From: Burkholderia latens
Lineage (GTDB): Bacteria; Pseudomonadota; Gammaproteobacteria; Burkholderiales; Burkholderiaceae
NCBI RefSeq assembly: GCF_001718795.1
Contig: NZ_CP013438.1
Span: forward strand, 930,001 to 994,000
DNA length: 64,000 nucleotides
Reading direction: 5' to 3'
Positions 23,867 to 33,219 of the stretch are shown here, piece by piece. The notes under the pieces are model-generated. The model did not search any database and was not told where the DNA came from. It saw nothing but the letters and a program-made list of their open reading frames with translations. How positions within the stretch are numbered: the first letter of the stretch is position 1; every line of letters starts with the position of its first letter. The position numbers and the translations under genes were made by a program.

Positions 23867-25284
23867 CAAGGACGATGAACCACCACAATGCCGCGCGTTA
23901 CTCGGCTACGCTGCGGCGCGCACTGGCGATCGCCACGGCATGGGCGGCGGTCGGTCTCGCCGGCGGCCACGCTTGCGCGCAACCGTCGGCATCGGCGGCG
24001 GTTTCCGGCCCGGCGGCCCAGTCGACCCCGACAGCCGACGCGAGCCTGATCAAGCGAGGCGAATATCTCGCACGCGCCGGCGACTGCGTCGCCTGTCACA
24101 CCGCGATCGGCGGCAAGCCGTTCGCGGGCGGTCTGAAGTTCGACACGCCGATCGGCGCGATCTATTCGACGAACATCACGCCGGATCCGAAGACGGGCCT
24201 CGGCGGCTGGACGCTCGACGATTTCAGCCGCGCGGTGCGCGAGGGCGTGCGCAAGAACGGCGACACGATGTATCCGGCGATGCCGTACCCGTCGTACGCA
24301 CGTCTCACCGACGACGACGTGAAGGCGCTGTATGCATACTTCATGCACGGCGTCGCGCCGGTCGAGCGCGAGAACCGCAACGTGGATATCGTGTGGCCGC
24401 TGTCGATGCGCTGGCCGCTGACGTTCTGGCGCAAGATGTTCGCGCCGGCGCCGAAGCCGTTCGACGCGGCGCCGTACACCGATCCGGTGGTCGCGCGGGG
24501 CGCTTATCTGGTGCAGGGGCTCGGCCATTGCGGCGCGTGCCATACGCCGCGTGCGGCGACGATGCAGGAGCGCGCGCTGACCGACTCGGGCGGCCTCGAT
24601 TTCCTGGCCGGCGGCGCTGCGATCGACGGGTGGGTGCCGACGAGCCTGCGCGGCGAGCCGCGCACCGGGCTCGGCGCGTGGAACGAAGCCGAGATCGTGC
24701 AGTTCCTGAAGACGGGCCGCACGCTGCGCACGGCCGCGTTCGGCGGGATGACCGACGTGGTCGGCCACAGCATGCAGCACATGACCGACGGCGACCTGAC
24801 CGCGATCGCGCGCTATCTGAAGACGCTGCCGCCGCGCGTGCAGGGCGAGCAGCCGCACGTGTACGACGCGGCCGCCGCGAAGGCGCTGCAGGCGGGCGAT
24901 GCGAGCAAGCCCGGGGCGGCCGTCTATCGCGACAACTGCATGGCGTGCCACCGCAGCGACGGCCACGGCTACACGCGCGTGTTTCCGGCGCTCGCCGGCA
25001 ACCCGGTCGTGCAGGGCGACGATCCGACGTCGCTGATCCACGTCGTGCTCGAAGGCAGCGCGCTGGTCGGTACGCGCACCGCACCGTCGACCTTCACGAT
25101 GCCGCCGTTCGGATGGCGTTTGTCCGACCAGGAAGTCGCGGACGTGTCGAACTTCGTACGCACCAGCTGGGGTAACACCGGCGCGCCGATCACGGCCGCG
25201 CAAGTCGCGAAGGTGCGCAAGAGCGTGCCGTCGACGCGGCCCGAGCCGCCGCCCGGCGCGCGGTTCCCGCAGGCGTCGCGTTGA
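23863..25284 (+). CDS. Triheme cytochrome c subunit of the FAD dehydrogenase
   Basis: 473 aa. A signal peptide ends near residue 40 (HACAQ). Three c-type heme sites are present: CVACH 75-79, CGACH 223-227 and CMACH 359-363, as in the membrane-anchored cytochrome subunit of gluconate/sorbitol/glucose dehydrogenases that passes electrons to ubiquinone. ATG at 23863 overlaps the GMC gene stop (ATGA); a second ATG five codons on is possible. A long GC hairpin follows the stop. Confidence 0.92.
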   Translation: MTRTMNHHNAARYSATLRRALAIATAWAAVGLAGGHACAQPSASAAVSGPAAQSTPTADASLIKRGEYLARAGDCVACHTAIGGKPFAGGLKFDTPIGAIYSTNITPDPKTGLGGWTLDDFSRAVREGVRKNGDTMYPAMPYPSYARLTDDDVKALYAYFMHGVAPVERENRNVDIVWPLSMRWPLTFWRKMFAPAPKPFDAAPYTDPVVARGAYLVQGLGHCGACHTPRAATMQERALTDSGGLDFLAGGAAIDGWVPTSLRGEPRTGLGAWNEAEIVQFLKTGRTLRTAAFGGMTDVVGHSMQHMTDGDLTAIARYLKTLPPRVQGEQPHVYDAAAAKALQAGDASKPGAAVYRDNCMACHRSDGHGYTRVFPALAGNPVVQGDDPTSLIHVVLEGSALVGTRTAPSTFTMPPFGWRLSDQEVADVSNFVRTSWGNTGAPITAAQVAKVRKSVPSTRPEPPPGARFPQASR

Positions 25285-25292
25285 CGCACGGT

Positions 25293-25343
25293 GCGGGGCA
25301 CGACTCCCGCCATTCGATCCGCGTGGCGGGAGTCGTGCCCCGC
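25293..25343. terminator. Long GC-rich hairpin after dehydrogenase operon
   Basis: Perfect 19-bp inverted repeat (25293-25311 with 25325-25343) around a 13-nt loop, starting 8 bp after the cytochrome gene stop. No T-run follows, so it may act as a Rho-aided terminator or 3' stabiliser. Confidence 0.6.
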
Positions 25344-25508
25344 CAGGTCGGCCGCGTCGGCATGCGGCTTTGCCGTACACAGGGGTTGCACCCCGGGATG
25401 GCGCGCTACGCCGTGAATTTTTCGCGGCGGCGCGCCATTTTTTCGTCTCATCCCTTATCCTTTGAATCTTGAACCTTACTAAATAGTTACAAGACCTTGG
25501 GAGGGGGG

Positions 25509-27224
25509 ATGCCTCATGACGTCAGCCTGATTGCATTGCTCGCGGCCGGCTTCGGACTCGCGATGATCTTCGGTTACCTCGCTTCGCTGCTGAAAATGCC
25601 GCCGCTCGTCGGCTATTTGCTCGCCGGGATCGTGATCGGTCCCGGCACGCCCGGTTTCGTCGGCGATCTGTCGCTTGCGCAGCAGCTCGCAGAAGTCGGC
25701 GTGATGCTGTTGATGTTCGGCGTCGGCCTGCATTTCTCGCTCGGCGATCTCCTCGCGGTGCGCAAGATCGCGCTGCCGGGGGCCATCGTGCAGATCACCG
25801 TCGCGACGCTGCTCGGCGGCGGCCTGGCACTCGCGTGGGGCTGGAGCCCGGGTGCTGCGCTGGTCTTTGGGCTCGCGCTGTCGGTCGCGAGCACCGTCGT
25901 GCTGTTGCGCGCGCTCGAAGGGCGCGGGCTGGTCGAGACGGTGAACGGACGCATCGCGGTCGGCTGGCTCGTCGTCGAGGATCTCGTGATGGTGCTCGTG
26001 CTGGTGCTGCTGCCGCCCGTCGCGGGGCTGCTCGGCGGCACGCCGCCCGGCGATTCTCATGCACCCGGCGGCGGCGTATGGAGCACGCTCGGCGTCACGA
26101 TGCTCAAGGTTGCCGCATTCATCGCGCTGATGCTCGTGGTCGGCAAGCGCGTGTTCCCGCGCGTTCTGTGGCTCGTCGCACGCACCGGTTCGCGCGAGCT
26201 TTTCACGCTTTGCATGATCGCGGCGGCGGTCGGCATCGCGTTCGGCGCTGCGAAGCTGTTCGACGTGTCGTTCGCGCTCGGCGCGTTCTTCGCCGGGATG
26301 ATGATGCGCGAATCGGAGTTCAGCCGGCGCGCGGCCGACGAGACGCTGCCGCTGCGCGACGCGTTCTCGGTGCTGTTCTTCATTTCGGTCGGGATGCTGT
26401 TCGATCCGAAGGTGCTGCTCGCGGAGCCGCTGCACGTAATCGAGGTCGCGGCGATCGTTCTGATCGGCAAGACACTCGCCGCGGTCGCGCTCGTGATCGC
26501 GTTCCGCTATCCGCTGAACACCGCGCTGACGGTCGGCGCGGGCCTCGCGCAGATCGGCGAGTTTTCGTTCATCCTCGCGGGGCTCGGCCGCGCGCTCGGG
26601 CTGCTGTCGGCCGAAGGACAGAGCCTGATTCTCGCGGTGGCGCTGATCTCGATCGCGATGAACACGTTACTGTTCGCGATGATCGATCCGGCGCTCGCGT
26701 GGATCCGCAAGCATTCGGCATTCGCACGCAAGCTCGAGGCGCGCGACGATCCGCTCGCCGCGCTGCCGATGTCGACGCCGCAGACGCACTTGACCGGGCA
26801 AGTCGTGATCGTCGGCTACGGCAAGGTCGGCACGCGGATCGCGCATGCGCTGGACGAACGCGGGATCGCCTATGTCGTCGTCGAGCAGAACCGCGAGCTC
26901 GTCGAGAAGCTGCGCGCGGACGGCGTCGCGGCCGTGTCGGGCGACGCGATCGAGCCGATCGTGCTCGTGCAGGCACATATCGCGCGCGCCGGGATGCTGG
27001 TCGTCACGCTGCCGGATGTGTTCGACGTGCGGCAGATCGTCGAGATCTCGCGCACGCTGAACCCGGCGCTGGAGGTCGTGCTGTGCACGAACAGCAGCGA
27101 CGAGGCCGATTTGCTGGCGAGCGAAGGCGTGGGCACCGTATTCATGGGCGAAAGCGAACTCGCGCGCGGGATGACCGAGCACGTACTCGGCAGGATGGCG
27201 AAGCCGGTGGCGGCTGCGCATTGA
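25509..27224 (+). CDS. Kef-type monovalent cation:proton antiporter (CPA2)
   Basis: 571 aa. Residues ~1-390 form a CPA2 Na+/H+ exchanger domain of about 12 hydrophobic helices, starting SLIALLAAGFGLAMIFGYLA and including the PLVGYLLAGIVIGPGTPGF segment. A soluble TrkA-N domain from ~430 carries the Rossmann motif VIVGYGKVGTRIAHAL and AVSGDAIEPIVL. Related KefB/YbaL proteins exchange K+ for H+. No partner KefF/KefG gene is adjacent, so glutathione-adduct gating is not supported. The start at ATG 25509 has GGGAGGGG immediately upstream; TTG at 25497 is possible. Confidence 0.9.
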   Translation: MPHDVSLIALLAAGFGLAMIFGYLASLLKMPPLVGYLLAGIVIGPGTPGFVGDLSLAQQLAEVGVMLLMFGVGLHFSLGDLLAVRKIALPGAIVQITVATLLGGGLALAWGWSPGAALVFGLALSVASTVVLLRALEGRGLVETVNGRIAVGWLVVEDLVMVLVLVLLPPVAGLLGGTPPGDSHAPGGGVWSTLGVTMLKVAAFIALMLVVGKRVFPRVLWLVARTGSRELFTLCMIAAAVGIAFGAAKLFDVSFALGAFFAGMMMRESEFSRRAADETLPLRDAFSVLFFISVGMLFDPKVLLAEPLHVIEVAAIVLIGKTLAAVALVIAFRYPLNTALTVGAGLAQIGEFSFILAGLGRALGLLSAEGQSLILAVALISIAMNTLLFAMIDPALAWIRKHSAFARKLEARDDPLAALPMSTPQTHLTGQVVIVGYGKVGTRIAHALDERGIAYVVVEQNRELVEKLRADGVAAVSGDAIEPIVLVQAHIARAGMLVVTLPDVFDVRQIVEISRTLNPALEVVLCTNSSDEADLLASEGVGTVFMGESELARGMTEHVLGRMAKPVAAAH

Positions 27225-27342
27225 GCGGCGCGGCCGCCGTCGAGCCGATGGCAGGATTGCGCGGCCCGGCGCAAGGCCGAGTGCCGTTCGACGCGAGCGG
27301 CGGGCGGCCGTGTTCGCTGGCGGCGGCGCCCGGCGTCACGCG

Positions 27343-29244
27343 TCAGCCTGCCTCCGCTTTCGTCTGCATGGTCGCGCCGGGTTGCGCGGCCGTCTTCACG
27401 GTCGCCGCTGCGCTCGCTGTGTTCTGAGCGCGCGCCGTGTTCGCCGGTGTCGCGGCCTTCGGCGTTGCGACCGTCTTCTGCGGCGCCGCCTTGCCCGGCA
27501 CATTCGGCGTCGGCTCGACCGGTGCATCGGGCGGCACGCCGAGCAGTTGCAGCGAGCCGCTCGTAATCGACGAGAACACCGGGCCGGCCACCGTACCACC
27601 GTAGTAGCCCTTGCCGCGCGGCTCGTCGATCATGACCGCGACGATCAGGCGCGGGTTGCTCATCGGCGCCATTCCGGCAAACAGCGCGCGGTACTTCCCC
27701 TTCGCATAGCTCGCGCCGACCTGCTTGCGCGCGGTGCCGGTCTTGCCGCCGATCCGGTAGCCGTCCACGCGCGCACGGCGCCCCGTGCCGCCTTCGCCAA
27801 CCGCCGCCTCGAGCATCGCGCGGATTGCGGCGGCCGTCTGCGGCGACGTCACGCGGTGGCCGCGATGCGCATCGGTGGTCTGCGGATCGGTGCCGTTCTT
27901 CAGCAGCGACACCGGATGCAGCGTGCCGTCTCCCGCATACGCGGTGTAGGTCTGCGCGATCTGCAGCAGCGACATCGACAGCCCATAGCCATACGCCATC
28001 GTCGCCTGCTCGATCGGCCGCCAGCGCTTGTAGCCGCGCAAGCGGCCCGAGGCGACGCCCGGGAACGTCAGCTCCGGCGCGCGGCCGATCCCGTATTCCT
28101 GATACTTGTTCCAGATCGTTTCGGCGGGCAGATTCAGCGCGAGCTTGGCGAGCGCGACGTTGCTCGACTTCTGCAGCGCCTGCGACACCGTCAGCGAGCC
28201 GTGATTCGACGTATCGTGGATCACGGCCGGGCCGATCTTGTACGTGCCCGGCGACGTATTGATGATCGTGTTCGGCGTGACCTTGCGCTCGTCGATCGAC
28301 AGCGCGACGACGAGCGGCTTGATCGTCGAGCCCGGCTCGAACGTATCGATTACCGCGCGATTGCGCAGTTGCTGGCCCGTAAGGCGTGCGCGGTCGTTCG
28401 GATCGAAGGTCGGATAGTTCGCGAGCGCGAGGATCTCGCCGTTCTGCGCGTCGAGCACGACGACGCTGCCGGCCACGGCGTTGTTCTCGAGCACTGCGGC
28501 CTTCAGCTGACTGAACGCGAGCTGCTGGATGCGCCGGTCGATCGTCAGCTCGATCGTCGCGCCGTGCTGCGCGGGGACGAGCGGCCGCGTGTCCGACACG
28601 ATGCGCCCGAGCCGGTCGCGGATCACCTCGCGCTGTCCGGACGTGCCGGACAGCCGCGCGTTGGCCGCGAGCTCGACACCCTCCTGGCCCTTGTCCTCGA
28701 CGTTCGTGAAACCGACCACGTGCGCGGCCGATTCACCTTCCGGATAGAAGCGCTTCGAATCGGCGATCTGCGTGATGCCGTCGATGCCGAGCTTGTCGAG
28801 CCGGCTCGCGGTGTCCGCGTCGATCTGCCGCTTGAGCAGCACGAACGTCCGATCGTTGCGCAGCCGGCGCTTCACTTCCGCGAGCGGCATGTCGAGCAGC
28901 TTCGCGATTTGCGGATAGTCGACTTCGGCAACCTGTTTCGGGTTCGCCCAGATCTCGTAGGTCGACAGGCTGACGGCGAGCATCGCGCCGTTGCGGTCGA
29001 CGATGCGCCCGCGCATCGCATCCAGCTCGATCGTGCGCTGATAGCGCTTCTGGCCTTGCCCGACATAGAAATCCTGGTTCGCGACCTGCACCCAGAACGC
29101 GCGGCCGATCAGCGCGGCGAAACCGACGGACACCATGATCACGACCAGTTTCGAGCGCCACATCGGCAGGCGCGACGCGAGCATTGGATGCTTGGTCGCC
29201 GCGGCGTAGGGATCGGCGGGGTGGGTCTTCTTTTTCACGCTCAT
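27343..29244 (-). CDS. Class B penicillin-binding protein (FtsI/PBP3-type paralogue)
   Basis: 633 aa peptidoglycan transpeptidase. One N-terminal membrane anchor (SKLVVIMVSVGFAALIGRAFW), the PBP dimerisation/pedestal domain with MRGRIVDRNG, and the transpeptidase domain with active Ser in STIK (~306), the SSN motif (~360) and KTGT (~497). A C-terminal tail of ~85 residues rich in Ala, Pro and Thr is not typical. It stands alone, away from any division (dcw) genes, which suggests a second, specialised ftsI copy. Start at 29244; no overlap with neighbours. Confidence 0.9.
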   Translation of the reverse strand: MSVKKKTHPADPYAAATKHPMLASRLPMWRSKLVVIMVSVGFAALIGRAFWVQVANQDFYVGQGQKRYQRTIELDAMRGRIVDRNGAMLAVSLSTYEIWANPKQVAEVDYPQIAKLLDMPLAEVKRRLRNDRTFVLLKRQIDADTASRLDKLGIDGITQIADSKRFYPEGESAAHVVGFTNVEDKGQEGVELAANARLSGTSGQREVIRDRLGRIVSDTRPLVPAQHGATIELTIDRRIQQLAFSQLKAAVLENNAVAGSVVVLDAQNGEILALANYPTFDPNDRARLTGQQLRNRAVIDTFEPGSTIKPLVVALSIDERKVTPNTIINTSPGTYKIGPAVIHDTSNHGSLTVSQALQKSSNVALAKLALNLPAETIWNKYQEYGIGRAPELTFPGVASGRLRGYKRWRPIEQATMAYGYGLSMSLLQIAQTYTAYAGDGTLHPVSLLKNGTDPQTTDAHRGHRVTSPQTAAAIRAMLEAAVGEGGTGRRARVDGYRIGGKTGTARKQVGASYAKGKYRALFAGMAPMSNPRLIVAVMIDEPRGKGYYGGTVAGPVFSSITSGSLQLLGVPPDAPVEPTPNVPGKAAPQKTVATPKAATPANTARAQNTASAAATVKTAAQPGATMQTKAEAG

Positions 29245-29526
29245 GCAAGGGCCGGGTGGGGCCGCCGGACGGCGGCAGGTCAGTCGGAATAATGGGATTG
29301 TAATAAATGAGTAAACGTCGTGTGGGGAAACTGTAGTCGGTCGTGCGTGAAGCCGGTGTGTTTTTGTTCGGCACGCCCGAGCACGATGGCAGCGAGCGGG
29401 AAACGGGGGAGCGGGTATCACCGGGGCAGCCGGGCATCACGCACTGACGGCGGCGTCGTAATCGTTTTCAGGTGTAATCGTTTTCCGCAGTCCGGCGAAC
29501 CCGGCCCCGATTAATACCGGCCTCGG
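29245..29526. other. Intergenic region, 280 bp
   Basis: Upstream of the PBP gene and downstream of the small conserved gene at 29634-29981, both on the minus strand. Presumably holds the PBP promoter; I could not choose hexamers with confidence. Confidence 0.4.
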
Positions 29527-29554
29527 AAAATAAAAAGCGCCTCACGAGAGGCGC
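29527..29554 (-). terminator. Rho-independent terminator
   Basis: On the minus strand a 7-bp stem GCGCCTC/GAGGCGC with a 4-nt loop is followed by TTTTTATTTT. It ends the transcript of the small gene at 29634-29981. Confidence 0.8.
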
Positions 29555-29633
29555 CGTTATTGCTGAATATCGAAATGAATTGCGTAGAAACGGGATAAAC
29601 CCGGAAACCGCTGACGAATATCGTCAAAAATAC

Positions 29634-29981
29634 CTATCGGGCGACGGAAATAAATTCCTGGTATTCGGGCTGCGCGGTGGAACGATCTACCGCCTGAAGT
29701 CGCCACGCGCCGTCGGGATGCTCGCCGGTCAGCACCGCCGGACCCTGTTCGCGCTGCGTCGCGCTGAACGACAGCCCCTTCAGCTGGCACAGCGCGTTGC
29801 CGCCGTCGGCCGCGCACAGCGCCATCGCGCCTTCGACGTCGCGGACCTTGCCCCAGGCGGGAAGATCGATACCCTGATGGGCCTCGCGCGACCACAGCCC
29901 CTCGTCGGTATCGACCCATAGCACCGCGAACGAATGCCGGGTTGCCGATTCGCTGCCATTAATCCGAATGGTGAGGCGCAT
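29634..29981 (-). CDS. Small conserved-looking protein, 115 aa, unknown function
   Basis: Starts MRLTIRINGSESATRHSF with AGGAGA eight bases upstream; the longer frame to 30086 runs through its promoter. No signal peptide, membrane helix or recognised domain; two cysteines (ALCAADGGNALCQ). Its own promoter and operator lie just upstream and a clear Rho-independent terminator downstream, so it is a monocistronic, regulated gene. Confidence 0.75.
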   Translation of the reverse strand: MRLTIRINGSESATRHSFAVLWVDTDEGLWSREAHQGIDLPAWGKVRDVEGAMALCAADGGNALCQLKGLSFSATQREQGPAVLTGEHPDGAWRLQAVDRSTAQPEYQEFISVAR

Positions 29982-30648
29982 TGGATCGTCTCCTGAAAAT
30001 GGGAAATCACACATCGACCGTTTAAGTTTGAACAGTCTAGATAGACTGCAGTGAAACGCAAGTGATAATCCGCAATAAACGTGCATCGGGCCTATTTGAA
30101 TTTCTGGTGAAAGGATGTCTGACGATCCGGCGCGATTTCCGCGTCACGCGCCAACGCAGGCCGCGCTGCGATTCGCGCACCGGAACCCGCCGACAGCGCC
30201 CACGGTGATGCGATGACTTGCGCCGGCCGCGTCGAAGTGTCGCGCGTCGGCGAACGTCGGCATCGGCATCGGCGCTGCCGTCGGCGCAACGCGCGGCGCG
30301 GGCCCAATGCGTTCGCGGTGCTGCTGCAAGAAGGGGCGCGCCTCCACCGGTGCGGCGGGCGACACACTCCGACATTCCGCATACAAATCCACACACTTTC
30401 ACGAAACTTTCGGGACAGACTTGCGGGCGATCAGGCCCCACACTGCGAGTTTCCCGATCCTGTGCCCCGGACGCCCGTTCGGGGCGGGCCGCCGCCTCGT
30501 GCCGGAGACGCGATCGACGCGATCGTGGGCCGCCGCGCTCGGGAATCCGCCGGGGTGAACGTACGCCTCGGCCCACGCCGACGGCAGCACGCTGCTCCGC
30601 GATCCGGGGCGGTCGCGCCGTGCGGCCGATTCTTCGAAGGAGACTATC
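29982..30648. other. Intergenic region, 667 bp
   Basis: Divergent between the small gene (minus) and the SDR gene (plus). The left 80 bp carry a promoter/palindrome. The rest is GC-rich with overlapping frames in several registers, none with a ribosome site or recognisable family. Confidence 0.5.
30033..30061 (-). promoter_or_regulatory. Promoter with overlapping palindromic operator
   Basis: Minus strand: TTGCGT (30061-30056), 16-bp spacer, TAGACT (30039-30034). The interrupted palindrome CAGTCTA-GA-TAGACTG (30033-30048) covers the -10 element, ~52 bp before the start of the small 115-aa gene. It looks like a MarR/TetR-type operator; the regulator is unknown. Confidence 0.5.
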
Positions 30649-31848
30649 GTGCTGATCTGGAAAACCGCGTTGTCGCTGAACTGGCGCACGAGCCTCGTAT
30701 CGCCGGCCAGCGCGCCGGTCGCGGCGGCCAACGTCGGCCGGCTGGTGCTCACCGGCGCGACCGGCTTCATCGGCAGCACCGTACTTACGGCGCTCGTGAA
30801 CGCGGGGCTGCTCGAGCGGATCGTGTGCGTCGTGCGTGCCGAGAATCGCGGCCACGCGGTTGCGCGAGTGCGCGAAGCGGCGTTGCGCGCAGGCCTTGCG
30901 CCGTACTGGGCGGCGCGTCTGAGTGATGCGAACGTAATCGTCGGCTCGCTCGGCGACGTATGGGAGAGCGCCGACGCGACGCGCCTGGCCGGCGCGACGC
31001 ACGTGATTCACTGCGCGGGCCATGCGTCACCCGCCGACGGCGCGCATCTGCGCGCGGACCTCGCCGATTCGGTGAGCTTCGCCGCGCGTTTCGCGCCCGC
31101 GCCGCGGCTGCAGCGTTTCGTCTACGTCGGCACCGCGTATGCGCATGCGGGGCGCGGCGGAATCGTGCGCGAGGACGCACAGGACGATGCGACGGCGCGC
31201 GATGACTGCCTGCCCGGCGCAGTACTCGCGGCGGACTACCTGCATGCGAAGGCGGAAACGGAGCAGCGCCTGCGGGCGCTCGGGTTGCCGCTGGTCGTCG
31301 TGCGACCGTCGCACGTGGTCGGGCACACGGTGCTCGGTACGCGCCCGGCGCCGAATTCGTTCTGGATGTTCCGCGTCGCGCATGCGGCACGACGTTTCAC
31401 CGCGCGGCCGATGACGCGCATCGACATCGTGTCGGTCGACGACGTCGCACGCGCGACAATGCTGCTCGCGGTGAAGCCGACGTTGATGCACGACGTGTAC
31501 CACGTGTCGGCCGGCGACGAGGCGCCGCAGGTCGCGCAGATCGTTCGGGCGATGGACGAGGCGGCGGGGATGACGGGCGCGCCGCGCTACGCCGCGTGCG
31601 CGCCGGCCGAGCTGCCGCTCGTGGTGCGCGACGTGCTCGGGCGGACCGATCCGGCGCTCGAGCGCGTGATCGGCCGGGCGCTGCGGCGCTGCGCTGAATT
31701 CGCGACGGTCGATCGCGTGTTCGACAACCGCCGCGTGCGCGACGAGATCGATTTCGAGCCGCTGCCGTTCCTTGACTACGTCGAGGAGTGCATGCGCACG
31801 TCGCGCGGCGTTGCGGTCACCGAGCTGATGCGGGGCGCGGTGCACTGA
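30649..31848 (+). CDS. NAD(P)-dependent reductase/epimerase (extended SDR)
   Basis: 399 aa extended short-chain dehydrogenase of the male-sterility/thioester-reductase-like group. The cofactor motif TGATGFIG is at residues 35-42, and a YLHAK (YxxxK) catalytic motif is near residue 197. GTG at 30649 is chosen because AAGGAGA precedes it by six bases. It has no codirectional partners, so the substrate (nucleotide sugar, steroid-like ketone or acyl thioester) is not indicated. Confidence 0.82.
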   Translation: MLIWKTALSLNWRTSLVSPASAPVAAANVGRLVLTGATGFIGSTVLTALVNAGLLERIVCVVRAENRGHAVARVREAALRAGLAPYWAARLSDANVIVGSLGDVWESADATRLAGATHVIHCAGHASPADGAHLRADLADSVSFAARFAPAPRLQRFVYVGTAYAHAGRGGIVREDAQDDATARDDCLPGAVLAADYLHAKAETEQRLRALGLPLVVVRPSHVVGHTVLGTRPAPNSFWMFRVAHAARRFTARPMTRIDIVSVDDVARATMLLAVKPTLMHDVYHVSAGDEAPQVAQIVRAMDEAAGMTGAPRYAACAPAELPLVVRDVLGRTDPALERVIGRALRRCAEFATVDRVFDNRRVRDEIDFEPLPFLDYVEECMRTSRGVAVTELMRGAVH

Positions 31849-31936
31849 CGGGTACGCCATCCGCGCTGATGCCGGGTCCGACCCGCCGCGATTCGCTGTC
31901 GCGCGAGCGTTCGCGGCGGTCCGCCGGCCGCAGCCT

Positions 31937-32377
31937 CTACGACGTGCTGCCGAGCTCGATCAGCCGGTCGAGCGCACGGTAAATCTCGTCCAGACCGTCC
32001 TCGCCGAAACGTGCTTCGAGCTGGCGATACTGCTCGTCGATGCGCGGACCGATTTCGGTCACCAGCTTCCTGCTTTGCGGCGTCAGGCTCACCAGCAGCC
32101 GGCGCTGGTCCTCCTGCGCGCGCGTGCGCGTAATCAGCCCGTCGCGTTCCATCCGTTCCAGCACGCCCGTGAGGCTCGGGCTCAGAATGCAGCAGCGGCG
32201 CGCGATCTGTCCGGCTTCGAGCGCGTGCGTCGGCTCGCCGTCCAGCACGCGGATGATCCGCCATTGCTGTTCGGTCAGTGCGAATTCCTTGAGAATGGGG
32301 CGGAACAGGCCCATCAGCGTCTCGCGGGCCTCGAGCAGCAGCATGGCCAGATTGCGATGGTCGAGCGTACGGTTCAT
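31937..32377 (-). CDS. hpaR: HpaR-type MarR regulator of homoprotocatechuate degradation
   Basis: 146 aa winged-helix MarR protein matching the HpaR/HpcR group: LLEARETLMGLFRPIL, EQQWRIIRVL, LSPSLTGVLERMERDGLI (recognition helix) and QRRLLVSLTP wing. Divergent from hpaG1, as in other hpa clusters, where HpaR represses the meta-cleavage operon and is relieved by pathway aromatic acids. The start is taken at MNRTLDHRN (32377); two short upstream Met codons in frame are less likely. Confidence 0.92.
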   Translation of the reverse strand: MNRTLDHRNLAMLLLEARETLMGLFRPILKEFALTEQQWRIIRVLDGEPTHALEAGQIARRCCILSPSLTGVLERMERDGLITRTRAQEDQRRLLVSLTPQSRKLVTEIGPRIDEQYRQLEARFGEDGLDEIYRALDRLIELGSTS

Positions 32378-32454
32378 CGGGGTGGGGAATGGACGGGGAC
32401 GCATCAATCTTAACAGCCAGCGGTAACGAAATTCGCATGTCAGGGTAATCGAGG

Positions 32455-32492
32455 TTGCCGCCGATCGATTGTTTACTTAAGATATTAAATAT
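32455..32492 (+). promoter_or_regulatory. Candidate hpaG1 promoter and HpaR operator
   Basis: TTGCCG (32455-32460), 17-bp spacer, TAAGAT (32478-32483), about 45 bp before hpaG1. The palindrome ATATTAAATAT (32482-32492) overlaps the -10/start region, a plausible place for a MarR-type repressor. The hexamers are moderate matches. Confidence 0.4.
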
Positions 32493-32529
32493 TGACGATG
32501 TGCCGCGGTGCGCGGCAGGGGAATGACGC

Positions 32530-33219
32530 ATGGAGCTGTCTTGCACGACCGCCGCGGCGCCGCCGCTGCCGGTCGCCATCAGTACCGTCTACGGTGCGCT
32601 GCTCAACGAGCGCGCCGCGCTCGACGCGCTCGGCGATGCGGTGCATGCGCCGCCATATGGGCGTGCGCCGCAGGCGCCGGTGCTCTACATCAAGCCGGCC
32701 AACACGCATGCGGCCGACGGTGCGGCTGTCGTCGTGCCGGCGGGTGTCGATGCGCTGGAGATCGGCGCGTCGGTGGCGGTGGTGTTCGCGCGGCGCGCGA
32801 CGCGCGTGCCGGCCGCGCGCGCGCTCGACTATTTGCATGGCTTCACGCTTGCGAGCGATGTGTCGGCCCCGCATCCCGATTACTACCGTCCGGCCGTGCG
32901 CTTCAAGTGCCGCGACGGCTTCTGCCCGCTGGGCCCCGTCATTGTGCCGGCCACCGCGCTCGCCGATGTCGACGCGCTCACGCTGACCGTGAGCGTCGAC
33001 GGCGAGCCTGTCGCGTCCGCATCGACGGCCACGCTGATCCGCCCGGTGCGCGAGCTGATCGCCGACGTGACGGCCTTCATGTCGTTCGACGCCGGCGACG
33101 TGCTGCTGCTCGGCGTCGCGGGCGGCGCGCCGCTTGCGCGCGCGGGCAGCAGGATCGAGATCGCCGCGCCCGGCATCGGCACGTTGCGGCACACGCTGAT
33201 TGCGGAGGAAGCACGATGA
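32530..33219 (+). CDS. hpaG1: HpaG N-terminal-type isomerase/decarboxylase subunit
   Basis: 229 aa fumarylacetoacetate-hydrolase-fold protein matching the N-terminal half of enterobacterial HpaG (5-oxopent-3-ene-1,2,5-tricarboxylate decarboxylase / 2-hydroxyhepta-2,4-diene-1,7-dioate isomerase). Visible are VLYIKPANTH and HGFTLASDVSAPHPDYYRPAVRFKCRDGF. In E. coli both halves are fused; here they are separate genes overlapping as ATGA. First gene of the hpa operon, with GGGGA before ATG. Confidence 0.9.
   Translation: MELSCTTAAAPPLPVAISTVYGALLNERAALDALGDAVHAPPYGRAPQAPVLYIKPANTHAADGAAVVVPAGVDALEIGASVAVVFARRATRVPAARALDYLHGFTLASDVSAPHPDYYRPAVRFKCRDGFCPLGPVIVPATALADVDALTLTVSVDGEPVASASTATLIRPVRELIADVTAFMSFDAGDVLLLGVAGGAPLARAGSRIEIAAPGIGTLRHTLIAEEAR

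Noticed and set aside
30144..30392. 82-codon minus-strand frame upstream of the SDR gene
   Set aside because: No start signal, no recognisable motif, and competing frames overlap it.
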